Positions 8,467-16,038 of a stretch of DNA of 64,000 bases are shown piece after piece. The notes under the pieces were generated by a model. The model was given only the letters and a program-made list of their open reading frames with translations, did not search any database and was not told the DNA's origin. Position 1 is the stretch's first letter. Each line of letters starts with the position of its first letter. Both the position numbers and the translations under genes were made by a program. Source of the DNA: Aurantimonas marianensis (GTDB lineage Bacteria > Pseudomonadota > Alphaproteobacteria > Rhizobiales > Rhizobiaceae); contig NZ_JALHBS010000053.1 of assembly GCF_024195285.1 (NCBI RefSeq), positions 1 through 64,000 of the forward strand. Reading direction: 5' to 3'.

Positions 8467-9054
8467 ATGTCGGCCATGACCGATACCCGCACGCATCTTC
8501 TGACCGTTGGACGAGGGCTCGCCGCCCAGCGCGGCTTTACCGCCGTGGGACTCCAGGAGCTTCTGAAGGCGGCCGAGGTGCCGAAGGGGTCCTTCTATCA
8601 CTATTTCCCGTCGAAGGAGGCGTATGGCTGCGCGCTGCTGGAGAGCTTCGTGAAAGGCTACAAGGCCGATCTCACCCAGACGCTCGACAACGGCGCCCTT
8701 TCGGCGAGGGACCGCCTCTTGGCCTACTTCTCGGATTGGCGGCTGAAACAATGCAGCCCCCGGGCGGAGGATCGGTGCCTTGTGGTCAAGCTCTCCGCCG
8801 AGGTCGCCGACCTGTCGCCCGGCATGAGCGCGGTCCTGCGGGACGGAATCGATGCGATCGTGGCCAGATTGGCGTCGGTTCTGCGCCAGGGCGCCGCCGA
8901 TGGCTCGATCGGTCCGACGGACGATCCGGAAGCCCTCGCCACGACATTCTACCAGATCTGGCTCGGCGCGAGCCTCATGGCCAGCCTGGCGCGGGACGAC
9001 GGACCCTTCACGGTCGCCATGACGACGACCGAGAGGTTGATCCCTCGGCCCTGA
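8467..9054 (+). CDS. TetR-family repressor, NemR/AcuR-like
   Basis: This 195-residue transcriptional repressor has an N-terminal TetR helix-turn-helix (GLQELLKAAEVPKGSFYHYFPSKE, about residues 28-51) and a C-terminal ligand domain of the type found in NemR and AcuR regulators. In it the EDRCLVVKL segment contains the cysteine that in such regulators can sense electrophiles or HOCl. The start was set at the ATG at 8467, downstream of the palindromic operator; an ATG at 8476 is also possible. It heads a plus-strand operon with an NADPH oxidoreductase and a DJ-1 family protein. The inducer is inferred, not seen. Confidence 0.85.
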   Translation: MSAMTDTRTHLLTVGRGLAAQRGFTAVGLQELLKAAEVPKGSFYHYFPSKEAYGCALLESFVKGYKADLTQTLDNGALSARDRLLAYFSDWRLKQCSPRAEDRCLVVKLSAEVADLSPGMSAVLRDGIDAIVARLASVLRQGAADGSIGPTDDPEALATTFYQIWLGASLMASLARDDGPFTVAMTTTERLIPRP

Positions 9055-9122
9055 GAATATCCCGCGCGCCGGACCAGCAAACGCGCGCCCTTTTCCTCAA
9101 ACAACACAATCGAAAGCTGATC

Positions 9123-10133
9123 ATGTCCCAAACCGACAACGCCAACCGCCGTATCGTTCTCGCCGAACGCCCCAAGGGCGAGCCGACCGACAGCACGCTC
9201 AAGCTCGAAAGCACCGACATCCCCTCCCCGACGGACGGCCAGATGCTGTTGCGCACCGAATTCCTGTCGCTCGACCCCTATATGCGCGGACGGATGAGCG
9301 ACGCACCGTCCTATGCCCCGCCGGTCGCGGTCGGCGAGGTCGTCGAGTCCAAGCGGGAGGATTTCGACAAGGGCGACTGGGTGCTCAGCTTCAACGGCTG
9401 GCAGGACTACGCGCTGTCGGACGGCAGCGGCGTGACGGCGCTGGGCCGCCACCCCAAGCACCCCTCCTGGGCGCTCGGCATCATGGGCATACCCGGCTTC
9501 ACCGCCTGGGCCGGACTGACCCAGATCGGCACGCCGAAAGAAGGTGAGACCCTCGTCGTCGCCGCCGCCACCGGCCCGGTGGGCACCACGGTCGGCCAGA
9601 TCGGCAAGCTCATGGGCTGCCGCGTCGTCGGCGTCGCGGGCGGCGCGGAAAAGTGCGCCTACGCCGTCGACACGCTCGGCTTCGACGCCTGCATCGATCA
9701 CAAGTCCGATGACTTCGCCGAACAGCTGAAAGCCGCGACGCCTGACGGCATCGACATCTATTTCGAGAATGTCGGCGGCAAGGTCCTCGACGCGGTCGTG
9801 CCGCTACTCAATATCGGCGCCCGCGTCCCGGTCTGCGGCCTGGTCTCGCAATACAACGCCACCAGCCTGCCCGACGGGCCGGACCGGATGAACTGGCTGA
9901 TGGGGCAGATTCTGCGCAAGCAGCTGACCGTGCGCGGCTTCATCATCTTCAACGACTTCGTCCACCTCTATCCCGAATTCGCCAAAGCCATGAGCTCGTG
10001 GATCGAGGCGGGAAAGATCCACTACCGCGAAGAGATCATCGACGGCCTCGAAAACGCCCCGCGAGCCCTCATCGGCCTGCTCAAGGGCGAGAATTTCGGC
10101 AAGCGGGTGATCCGCGTCGGCAACACGAAATAA
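9123..10133 (+). CDS. NADP-dependent oxidoreductase, MDR superfamily (CurA/leukotriene B4 dehydrogenase type)
   Basis: The 336-residue protein belongs to the zinc-independent medium-chain reductases that reduce double bonds of alpha,beta-unsaturated carbonyls with NADPH. Family features are SLDPYMRGRMSD near the N-terminus, VAAATGPVGTTVGQIGKLMG as the nucleotide-binding Rossmann loop, FENVGGKVLDAVVPL and a C-terminal GKRVIRVG. The ATG at 9123 begins the conserved sequence. It lies 68 bases after the TetR gene with no operator of its own, so it is probably co-transcribed. The role would be detoxification of reactive carbonyls; the natural substrate is unknown. Confidence 0.9.
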   Translation: MSQTDNANRRIVLAERPKGEPTDSTLKLESTDIPSPTDGQMLLRTEFLSLDPYMRGRMSDAPSYAPPVAVGEVVESKREDFDKGDWVLSFNGWQDYALSDGSGVTALGRHPKHPSWALGIMGIPGFTAWAGLTQIGTPKEGETLVVAAATGPVGTTVGQIGKLMGCRVVGVAGGAEKCAYAVDTLGFDACIDHKSDDFAEQLKAATPDGIDIYFENVGGKVLDAVVPLLNIGARVPVCGLVSQYNATSLPDGPDRMNWLMGQILRKQLTVRGFIIFNDFVHLYPEFAKAMSSWIEAGKIHYREEIIDGLENAPRALIGLLKGENFGKRVIRVGNTK

Positions 10134-10153
10134 TCAGTCCCAAGGAGACACAC

Positions 10154-10831
10154 ATGAACATTCTGATGGTCCTCACCTCCCACGACACCCTCGGCGACAC
10201 CGGCGAAAAGACCGGCTTCTGGCTCGAGGAATTCGCCGCGCCCTATTACGTGCTGCGCGATGCCGGCGCCAAGGTCACACTTGCTTCGCCGAAGGGCGGC
10301 CAGCCGCCGCTCGACCCGAAAAGCGATGCCCCGGATGCCCAGACCGAGGCGACCGAACGTTTCAAGAAGGACGACGCCGCCCAACAGGCGCTGGCCTCGA
10401 CCGCCAGGCTCGCCGACATCGACGCGACGGAGTTCGACGCCGTCTTTTATCCGGGCGGCCACGGCCCCCTCTGGGATCTCGCCGAGAGCGCCGACAGCCA
10501 GCGCCTGATCGAGACCTTCGCCGCCAGCGACCGCCCGATCGGTGCCGTCTGCCATGCACCGGCGATCTTCCGCCACACCAAAGCCGCCGACGGCAAGCCA
10601 CTGGTTTCCGGTCGCCGCGTGGCGGGTTTCACCAACGGCGAGGAAGAAGCCGTCGGGCTCACGGACGTCGTGCCGTTCCTGGTCGAAGACATGCTCAAGG
10701 CGAACGGCGGCCTTTACGAAAAGGGCGCTGACTGGGGCTCTTATGTTGTCGTCGACGGCAAGCTGGTGACCGGCCAGAACCCGGCGTCGTCGGAAGAGGC
10801 CGCGAAAGAGCTGTTGAAGCTCCTGAAATAA
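10154..10831 (+). CDS. DJ-1/PfpI family protein (type 1 glutamine amidotransferase-like)
   Basis: This 225-residue cytosolic protein has the DJ-1/PfpI fold. The nucleophile elbow GAVCHAPAIF (cysteine about residue 134) is preceded by the PGGHGPLWDL loop, and the middle contains the conserved GFTNGEEEAVGL. Relatives act as methylglyoxal hydratases or stress chaperones (HchA, YajL). A strong ribosome-binding site (AAGGAG) lies eight bases before the ATG. As the third gene behind the NemR-like repressor, a role in carbonyl or electrophile defence is likely. An 8-bp stem without a T-run follows at 10843-10876. Confidence 0.9.
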   Translation: MNILMVLTSHDTLGDTGEKTGFWLEEFAAPYYVLRDAGAKVTLASPKGGQPPLDPKSDAPDAQTEATERFKKDDAAQQALASTARLADIDATEFDAVFYPGGHGPLWDLAESADSQRLIETFAASDRPIGAVCHAPAIFRHTKAADGKPLVSGRRVAGFTNGEEEAVGLTDVVPFLVEDMLKANGGLYEKGADWGSYVVVDGKLVTGQNPASSEEAAKELLKLLK

Positions 10832-10956
10832 ATCGAACCGCTGCCCTCCATCGGCCCCTCCCGGCCGTTGGAGGGCGGCATCCGGCTGACATGGCCTGTT
10901 GCGCTTCGGTTGGCCTGCTTCGGGAAATCGACGATTGTCACCGTCACCGGGAACCA

Positions 10957-10975
10957 AATGCTGCAACGCAGCATT
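10957..10975. promoter_or_regulatory. Candidate PhaR operator, CTGC-N3-GCAG palindrome
   Basis: AATGCTGCAACGCAGCATT is a perfect palindrome with 8-base arms around AAC. Its core CTGC-N3-GCAG matches the pattern described for the polyhydroxybutyrate regulator PhaR in alphaproteobacteria. It stands about 90 bases before a PHB-depolymerase-type esterase gene, which fits that regulon. Confidence 0.5.
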
Positions 10976-11064
10976 CCTCCCCGGCATTCATCGCGCGCTC
11001 GCATTCTTGACCCAAGCAGAGCGTGGTATTCGGCCGGGGGCTCTTCCTCACAGGATTTCAATCC

Positions 11065-12294
11065 ATGAAACCACTTTCCAAGGCCACCATGATGGAGGCG
11101 ACCCGTCTGACCCGAAACGGGCAGCTCCAGGAAGCGATGGCCCTTCTGCAAGGGTCGAGTTCGGACCAGGCCTCGTCGGCCGCGGGTTTCGACGCACAGC
11201 ACGACAATGATCGCCGGCCTGCGGGCGGCGCCGCTTCCGTCATCGACATTACCCCACCCGCCGCGACTTCAAAAACCCGGACCGCATCACCTTCCCCGCA
11301 AAGAGACCCGCGGAGCGAGCCGAAGAAATCCTCGATCCCGCAGGCGCTGCGGGGATTTCTCGACCGGATCGGGACGCAAGGGGTCGAGGGGCTTGCCGGT
11401 TCACCGGTTGCCACCAACACGAACCCCTTGCCCGACGGCGCCCGGTTTTTCGCCCGCAGCTACGCCAACGCGGCGGGAAGCCGTGACTACAAGCTCTATG
11501 TTCCGAGCGGCTACGCCGGGCAGGCCGTGCCACTCGTCGTCATGCTGCATGGCTGTACCCAGTCGCCCGATGATTTCGCCGCCGGCACACGGATGAACGA
11601 TCTGGCCGAGGAGCAGACCTTCCTGGTGGCCTATCCCGCCCAGTCCCGCTCGGCCAACACGTCCAAATGCTGGAACTGGTTCAATGCGGGCGATCAGGAG
11701 CGCGATCGCGGCGAGCCGTCGCTGATCGCCGGCATCACCCGCCAGATCACCGACGAATTTTCCGTCGAGCCGGAATGCGTCTACGTCGCCGGCCTGTCCG
11801 CCGGTGGCGCTGCGGCGGCGATCATGGGGGCGACCTATCCCGAGCTTTTCACCGCCGTCGGCGTTCATTCGGGCCTCGCCCGGGGGGCCGCGCGCGACAT
11901 GGGCTCGGCCTTCGCCGCGATGCGCAACGGCGCCGCCCCCAACTCACAGACGTCGGCGTCAGGCGGCTTGGTCCCGACCATCGTCTTTCATGGCGACGGC
12001 GATACGACCGTCCATCCGGTCAATGGCGAGCATGTGATTGAACAGGCGAAGGCCGCCGCCGGTCTCCAGACCGAAATTCGCCGGGGCGAAGCTCCGGGCG
12101 GGATACGGTATACCCAGACCGTCCACGCCGCCGAACAGCGAGGGGCGACGCTGGAACATTGGGTCCTGCATGGAGCCGGCCACGCATGGTCCGGCGGCAG
12201 TCCCGCCGGGACTTATACGGAGCCGAAGGGACCGGATGCCAGCCGCGAAATGCTCCGATTCTTCCGCGAGCAAACCGGGGCAATGCGCGGCTGA
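11065..12294 (+). CDS. PHB depolymerase family esterase (short-chain PHA depolymerase type)
   Basis: The 409-residue protein belongs to the alpha/beta-hydrolase family annotated as PHB depolymerase or feruloyl-esterase-like. The core starts at about residue 120 (SRDYKLYVPSGY) and has the oxyanion motif VVMLHGCTQSPDDFAAGT. The lipase box GLSAGG, a catalytic aspartate in FHGDGDTTVH and a histidine in LHGAGHAWSGG complete the triad. There is no signal peptide. Instead an N-terminal ATRLTRNGQLQEAMALLQ helix, shared by cytosolic members of the family, precedes a proline/serine-rich linker. A PhaR-like palindrome upstream supports a link to polyhydroxyalkanoate metabolism. Confidence 0.85.
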   Translation: MKPLSKATMMEATRLTRNGQLQEAMALLQGSSSDQASSAAGFDAQHDNDRRPAGGAASVIDITPPAATSKTRTASPSPQRDPRSEPKKSSIPQALRGFLDRIGTQGVEGLAGSPVATNTNPLPDGARFFARSYANAAGSRDYKLYVPSGYAGQAVPLVVMLHGCTQSPDDFAAGTRMNDLAEEQTFLVAYPAQSRSANTSKCWNWFNAGDQERDRGEPSLIAGITRQITDEFSVEPECVYVAGLSAGGAAAAIMGATYPELFTAVGVHSGLARGAARDMGSAFAAMRNGAAPNSQTSASGGLVPTIVFHGDGDTTVHPVNGEHVIEQAKAAAGLQTEIRRGEAPGGIRYTQTVHAAEQRGATLEHWVLHGAGHAWSGGSPAGTYTEPKGPDASREMLRFFREQTGAMRG

Positions 12295-12388
12295 ACGGCA
12301 CGGCGGCACGGCGGCACGGGACGCGCGAAAACCGCGCGGAAGGCCGGGCGCAACCGACCGCGCCCGGGCGTCCCATTGCCCCAGGAGC

Positions 12389-12907
12389 CTACCGGCGCGG
12401 CATTGCCCGGCCGCCCATCGGCGACATGAAGCCCTGCATTTCCTCGATCGTGACCTTGCCATCCGCGTCGGCGTCGATCGCCTTGAAGAACCGCGCATGC
12501 ACGGCCTGGACCTCATCCAGCGACAAGGCACCATCACCGTTGGTATCGAGCAGGATCATCATCATCCGCATCATGTGGGGGCCGCCCATGCGCGGTCCCA
12601 TCATGCCGCCCCGCCTCCAATCGGGCCCACCTTGCCCGTAGAACTGGCCCGGCATTCCCCACCGGTCGTCATCGTCGTCATCACGCTCCGAGCGTTGCCG
12701 ACCCGATCGCATCATGTCGTCGTCGTCCCGCGCGCGCTCCGATCGCTGCCGGCCCGGACGCATCATGTCGTCGTCCCGCTGCTGCATCATCTCGCCTGGT
12801 CGATCCTGCTGTCCGGCGGCTCCCTCGGTCTGCTGGCCGTTGGCCGCCATGGCGCTTCCCGCCAGGATCAACGCGGATGTCGCCAGCGTCAGTATGGACT
12901 TGATCAT
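12389..12907 (-). CDS. Secreted EF-hand protein with acidic/arginine repeats
   Basis: This 172-residue exported protein has a signal peptide (about residues 1-21) and a low-complexity middle rich in D, R, M and Q. Two EF-hand calcium loops sit at the C-terminal end: DTNGDGALSLDE and DADADGKVTIEE. The middle contains a 17-residue tandem duplication (MMRPGRQRSERARDDDD, then MMRSGRQRSERDDDDDD). The start at 12907 is supported by an AAAGGAG ribosome-binding site seven bases upstream; a further in-frame start at 12946 lies before this site. Calcium binding in the periplasm is expected, but no function is known. Confidence 0.8.
   Translation of the reverse strand: MIKSILTLATSALILAGSAMAANGQQTEGAAGQQDRPGEMMQQRDDDMMRPGRQRSERARDDDDMMRSGRQRSERDDDDDDRWGMPGQFYGQGGPDWRRGGMMGPRMGGPHMMRMMMILLDTNGDGALSLDEVQAVHARFFKAIDADADGKVTIEEMQGFMSPMGGRAMPRR
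12684..12778. repeat. Two-copy tandem repeat, 51-bp period, inside the EF-hand gene
   Basis: Two imperfect copies (12684-12730 and 12735-12778) begin CGCTCCGA and share the run GCATCATGTCGTCGTC. They encode a 17-residue repeat of alternating arginine-rich and aspartate-rich segments. Copy number could vary between strains by slippage. Confidence 0.75.
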
Positions 12908-13110
12908 CGGTGGTCTCCTTTTGATCGTCCGGGCATGGCCCGGCATCGAGCCTCGTTGCCTTGCACTGTCACGCGCGAAACTGCTTCCTAGATTCGTCCG
13001 CGGCTGTGTTCGGCGACATAGGCGATAGCTGGGTTATCGGCCTCACGGCCGGTCGCGGCATTGACGCAAATCAACGCTTCGCGCGATGCTTCAATCATCC
13101 AGCGCCACCC

Positions 13111-13141
13111 TTGACCCTCCAGTGGGGACAAGGTCTATGTC
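13111..13141 (+). promoter_or_regulatory. MerR-family-type promoter upstream of lgt
   Basis: A TTGACC -35 box (13111-13116) is separated by 19 bases from a TATGTC -10 box (13136-13141). The spacer carries an imperfect dyad starting ACCCTCC and ending ACAAGGT. Over-long 19-base spacers with such dyads are typical of promoters activated by MerR-type metal regulators. The next gene is lgt, which is not a usual target, so the call is tentative. Confidence 0.4.
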
Positions 13142-13193
13142 CCACCGCATTCAAAGCGGCGCCCGGCGTCGACAATCTCGCAACGGCGGTTCG

Positions 13194-14075
13194 ATGCTCA
13201 CCCTCCCCACCCTCGGCGTTCTGACCTATCCGCAGATCGATCCAGTCTTTCTCGATCTCGGACCGGTTCAACTGCGCTGGTACGGCCTGTCCTATGTCGC
13301 CGGCATTCTCTGCGGCTGGCTCTACGGGCGCTATCTCGTCGGCAATCCAAGGCTCTGGCCGAACGGCGTCTCGCCGATCACCAAGACCCATATCGACGAT
13401 TTGATCCTGTATCTCACCCTTGGCATCGTCATCGGCGGACGATTGGGCTCCGTGTTCTTCTACGATTTCGAGCGATATGCCGCCGAACCGTTGGCCATCT
13501 TCAAGGTCTGGGAGGGCGGCATGGCCTTCCATGGCGGGCTGTTGGGGGTCGTCGTGGCCATGCTGATCTTCTGCCGGGTCTACAAGGTTCCGGTATGGAG
13601 CCTCATCGACGTGGTCGCCGCATCAGTGCCGTTCGGGCTGTTCTTCGGACGCATTGCGAACTTCATCAATGGCGAGCTGTGGGGCGCGCCGACGAGCGTC
13701 TCCTGGGCGATGGTGTTTCCCGATGCCCCGGATGCGCTGCCCCGGCACCCGAGCCAGCTCTACGAGGCAGCGCTCGAAGGCATTCTTCTATGGCTGATTC
13801 TCTGGATCGCCACGCATCACTTCAAGATGCTCGGCCGTCCCCGCTTCGTCGGGGGACTGTTCCTGTTCGGCTATGGCTGCGCCCGCATCTTCGTGGAGCT
13901 GTTCCGCATGCCGGACGTGCAGCTCGGCTATCTGTATGGTGGCTGGCTGACCATGGGCATGGTGCTGTCGATCCCGATGCTGCTGATTGGCATCTGGGGC
14001 ATGGCGACCGCCAAGCCGCGCGCATACGAGCCGCGTCCCGTGCAGGACGCGGGAACCGGCGCCGCACAATCTTGA
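13194..14075 (+). CDS. lgt: Lgt, prolipoprotein diacylglyceryl transferase
   Basis: Lgt transfers the diacylglyceryl group of phosphatidylglycerol to the lipobox cysteine of prolipoproteins in the inner membrane. The 293-residue protein has about seven membrane segments and the family motifs LRWYGLSYVAG, the GGRLGSVFFYD segment, WEGGMAFHGGLLG, and the signature GRIANFINGELWG. The PRHPSQLYEAALEG histidine-glutamate region and GYCAR-like FGYGCARIFVELFR follow. The ATG at 13194 gives the usual family N-terminus; upstream in-frame ATGs would add a non-conserved basic leader. It overlaps the next gene by four bases. Confidence 0.96.
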   Translation: MLTLPTLGVLTYPQIDPVFLDLGPVQLRWYGLSYVAGILCGWLYGRYLVGNPRLWPNGVSPITKTHIDDLILYLTLGIVIGGRLGSVFFYDFERYAAEPLAIFKVWEGGMAFHGGLLGVVVAMLIFCRVYKVPVWSLIDVVAASVPFGLFFGRIANFINGELWGAPTSVSWAMVFPDAPDALPRHPSQLYEAALEGILLWLILWIATHHFKMLGRPRFVGGLFLFGYGCARIFVELFRMPDVQLGYLYGGWLTMGMVLSIPMLLIGIWGMATAKPRAYEPRPVQDAGTGAAQS

Positions 14076-15181
14076 CACCCCTCGCCCGCAAGATCGCGGA
14101 GCAAATTCGCGCCGACGGACCGATCGGCCTCGATCGCTACTGGAACCTGGCACTGTTCGACCGGGACCATGGCTACTACTCGGCGCGGGAGCCATTCGGC
14201 CGCACTGGTGATTTCATCACGGCGCCGGATATCAGCCAGATGTTCGGCGAGTTGATTGGAGCCTGGATCGCTGCCGCCTGGCGCGAACACGGCTGCCCCT
14301 CGCCGTTCCTGCTGGCCGAGATCGGGCCGGGGCGCGGCACGCTGATGGCCGATATGTTGCGGACACTGCGATCCGTCACCCCGGACTGCCTCAAAGCAGC
14401 CAAGGTGCGGTTGGTGGAGACCAGCGATCGGCTCGCCGCCGAGCAGATGGCCGTACTCGGCCGTTTCGATCTGCCGATCCGCCGCGTCAGACGGATCGAG
14501 GATATGGAAAGGGAGCCGCTGTTTCTCGTCGCCAACGAACTCTTCGATGCACTCGCCATCCGCCAGTTCGTCTTCGACGGCGCGACGTGGCGCGAGCGCT
14601 GCGTCTCGGTCGCCGATAGCGGACGTCTGGAGTTCGTGCTGTGCCAGGCACGGCCGGACCTGCCCGGCACAATCGCCGCGACTTTGCCGCGGTCGCCGAT
14701 GGCCGGCGCCGTCGTGGAATTGTCGCCGGCGCGCGAGACCCTGGCGACGACCGTCGCCCAGCGTCTGGCCAAGGACGGCGGCGCAGGGCTCTTCATCGAC
14801 TACGGCCATGCCGCGACCGGCTTCGGGGACACGCTGCAGGCGATCCACGGCCATGCCTTCGCGGATCCGCTCGACCGGCCGGGTGAAGCCGACCTGACCA
14901 GCCATGTCGATTTCGAGAGGATCGGGGCGCCGTTTCGACAAGCCGGACTCGCCGTCTCTCCTGTGGCTCCACAAGGAGACTTTCTGCTCGCGCTCGGGCT
15001 GCTGGAACGCGCCGGCCGTCTTGGCAACGAAATGGACGAAGCCGGGCAGGAGGAAATCCGGGCCGCGGTGGCGCGGCTGGCAGGCACAGGCGAGAAAAAA
15101 ATGGGGATTCTTTTCAAGGTTTTGGCGGTGTCTTCTCGACCATTATCTCTTCCACCGTTCGGACTGTCCGGCTTCGGCTGA
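14072..15181 (+). CDS. SAM-dependent methyltransferase, NDUFAF7/MidA family
   Basis: The 369-residue protein is a class I methyltransferase of the NDUFAF7 (MidA) family; the mitochondrial member methylates an arginine of complex I subunit NDUFS2. Visible motifs are the N-terminal IGLDRYWNLALFDRDHGYY and GDFITAPDISQMFGELIGAW, the SAM-binding LLAEIGPGRGTLMADMLR, FLVANELFDALAIRQFV and FIDYGHA. The start is a TTG at 14072 that overlaps the lgt stop as TTGA. Homology to the family begins directly there, which supports this unusual start. The bacterial substrate is not established. It sits between lgt and pgeF. Confidence 0.9.
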   Translation: MTPLARKIAEQIRADGPIGLDRYWNLALFDRDHGYYSAREPFGRTGDFITAPDISQMFGELIGAWIAAAWREHGCPSPFLLAEIGPGRGTLMADMLRTLRSVTPDCLKAAKVRLVETSDRLAAEQMAVLGRFDLPIRRVRRIEDMEREPLFLVANELFDALAIRQFVFDGATWRERCVSVADSGRLEFVLCQARPDLPGTIAATLPRSPMAGAVVELSPARETLATTVAQRLAKDGGAGLFIDYGHAATGFGDTLQAIHGHAFADPLDRPGEADLTSHVDFERIGAPFRQAGLAVSPVAPQGDFLLALGLLERAGRLGNEMDEAGQEEIRAAVARLAGTGEKKMGILFKVLAVSSRPLSLPPFGLSGFG

Positions 15182-15225
15182 CGCCGCATTGACTTCGCCC
15201 GACCCCTCCACCACCATCCCGCGCC

Positions 15226-16035
15226 ATGTCCGATAGCCGAACGCTCCCCGCCACTCCCATTGCCGATACGGCGCTCATCCGCTCGGACCGCCTGACCGGT
15301 TCCGGGGGCATCAGCCATGCCTTTTTCACACGCCTCGGCGGCGTGTCGGGCGGTCTCTATGAGGGGCTGAACGTCGGTGCCGGATCGAACGACCGGCCCG
15401 AGGACGTTGCGGAGAATCGCGCCCGGGCGGCGGTCACGCTGGGCGCGACGCCGGACGATCTCGCGACGCCTTGGCAAGTCCATTCCGGGGAAGCCGTGGT
15501 GGTCGACGGACCATTCACGGGGGACCGACCGCGCGTCGATGGTATCGTCACCAACCGGCCAGGACTTGCCATCGGCGTCGTGACCGCCGACTGCGGCCCG
15601 GTGCTGTTCGCCGACCCTCGGAATGGTGTGGTCGGCGCGGCCCATGCCGGGTGGCGCGGAGCGCTGGGCGGCGTTCTCGAAGCGACGATCGTCGCCATGG
15701 AGAGCGCCGGCGCGCACCGGGATTCGATCACGGCCGTGCTGGGACCGACGATCACGCCGGCCAATTACGAGGTGGGCGTCAGCATGATGGCCGAGTTCCT
15801 CGACGGCGATGCGGCACGCGAGCGCTTCTTCCTCGGCGGGGCGTCGCCCGACAAACGCCAATTCGACCTGCCGGGCTTCATCCTCGCGCAATTGCGGGCG
15901 AGCGGCGTCGCGGCGAGTTTCGTCGGCACCTGCACCTATGGCGACCCCGACCGATTCTTCTCCTACCGGCGCACCACCCATCGCGGCGAACCCGACTACG
16001 GGCGCCAGCTATCCGCCATCGCTCTGAGAGGCTGA
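15226..16035 (+). CDS. pgeF: PgeF, peptidoglycan editing factor (YfiH/laccase-domain family)
   Basis: PgeF is a purine nucleoside/polyphenol oxidase-fold enzyme that prevents misincorporation of other amino acids for L-alanine in peptidoglycan precursors. The 269-residue protein has the family landmarks GISHAFFTRLGGVS, ATPWQVHSGEAVVVD, GVVTADCGPVLF, VGAAHAGWRGALGG and CTYGDPDRFFSYRR. The conserved Cys and His residues that bind zinc or copper are in place. It follows the MidA-like gene and is four bases from the M24 gene, so co-transcription is likely. Confidence 0.93.
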   Translation: MSDSRTLPATPIADTALIRSDRLTGSGGISHAFFTRLGGVSGGLYEGLNVGAGSNDRPEDVAENRARAAVTLGATPDDLATPWQVHSGEAVVVDGPFTGDRPRVDGIVTNRPGLAIGVVTADCGPVLFADPRNGVVGAAHAGWRGALGGVLEATIVAMESAGAHRDSITAVLGPTITPANYEVGVSMMAEFLDGDAARERFFLGGASPDKRQFDLPGFILAQLRASGVAASFVGTCTYGDPDRFFSYRRTTHRGEPDYGRQLSAIALRG

Positions 16036-16038
16036 CAG

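Noticed and set aside
10843-10876. Hairpin GCCCTCCA/TGGAGGGC after the DJ-1 gene as a terminator
   Set aside because: The 18-base loop and the lack of a T-run make it too weak to call.
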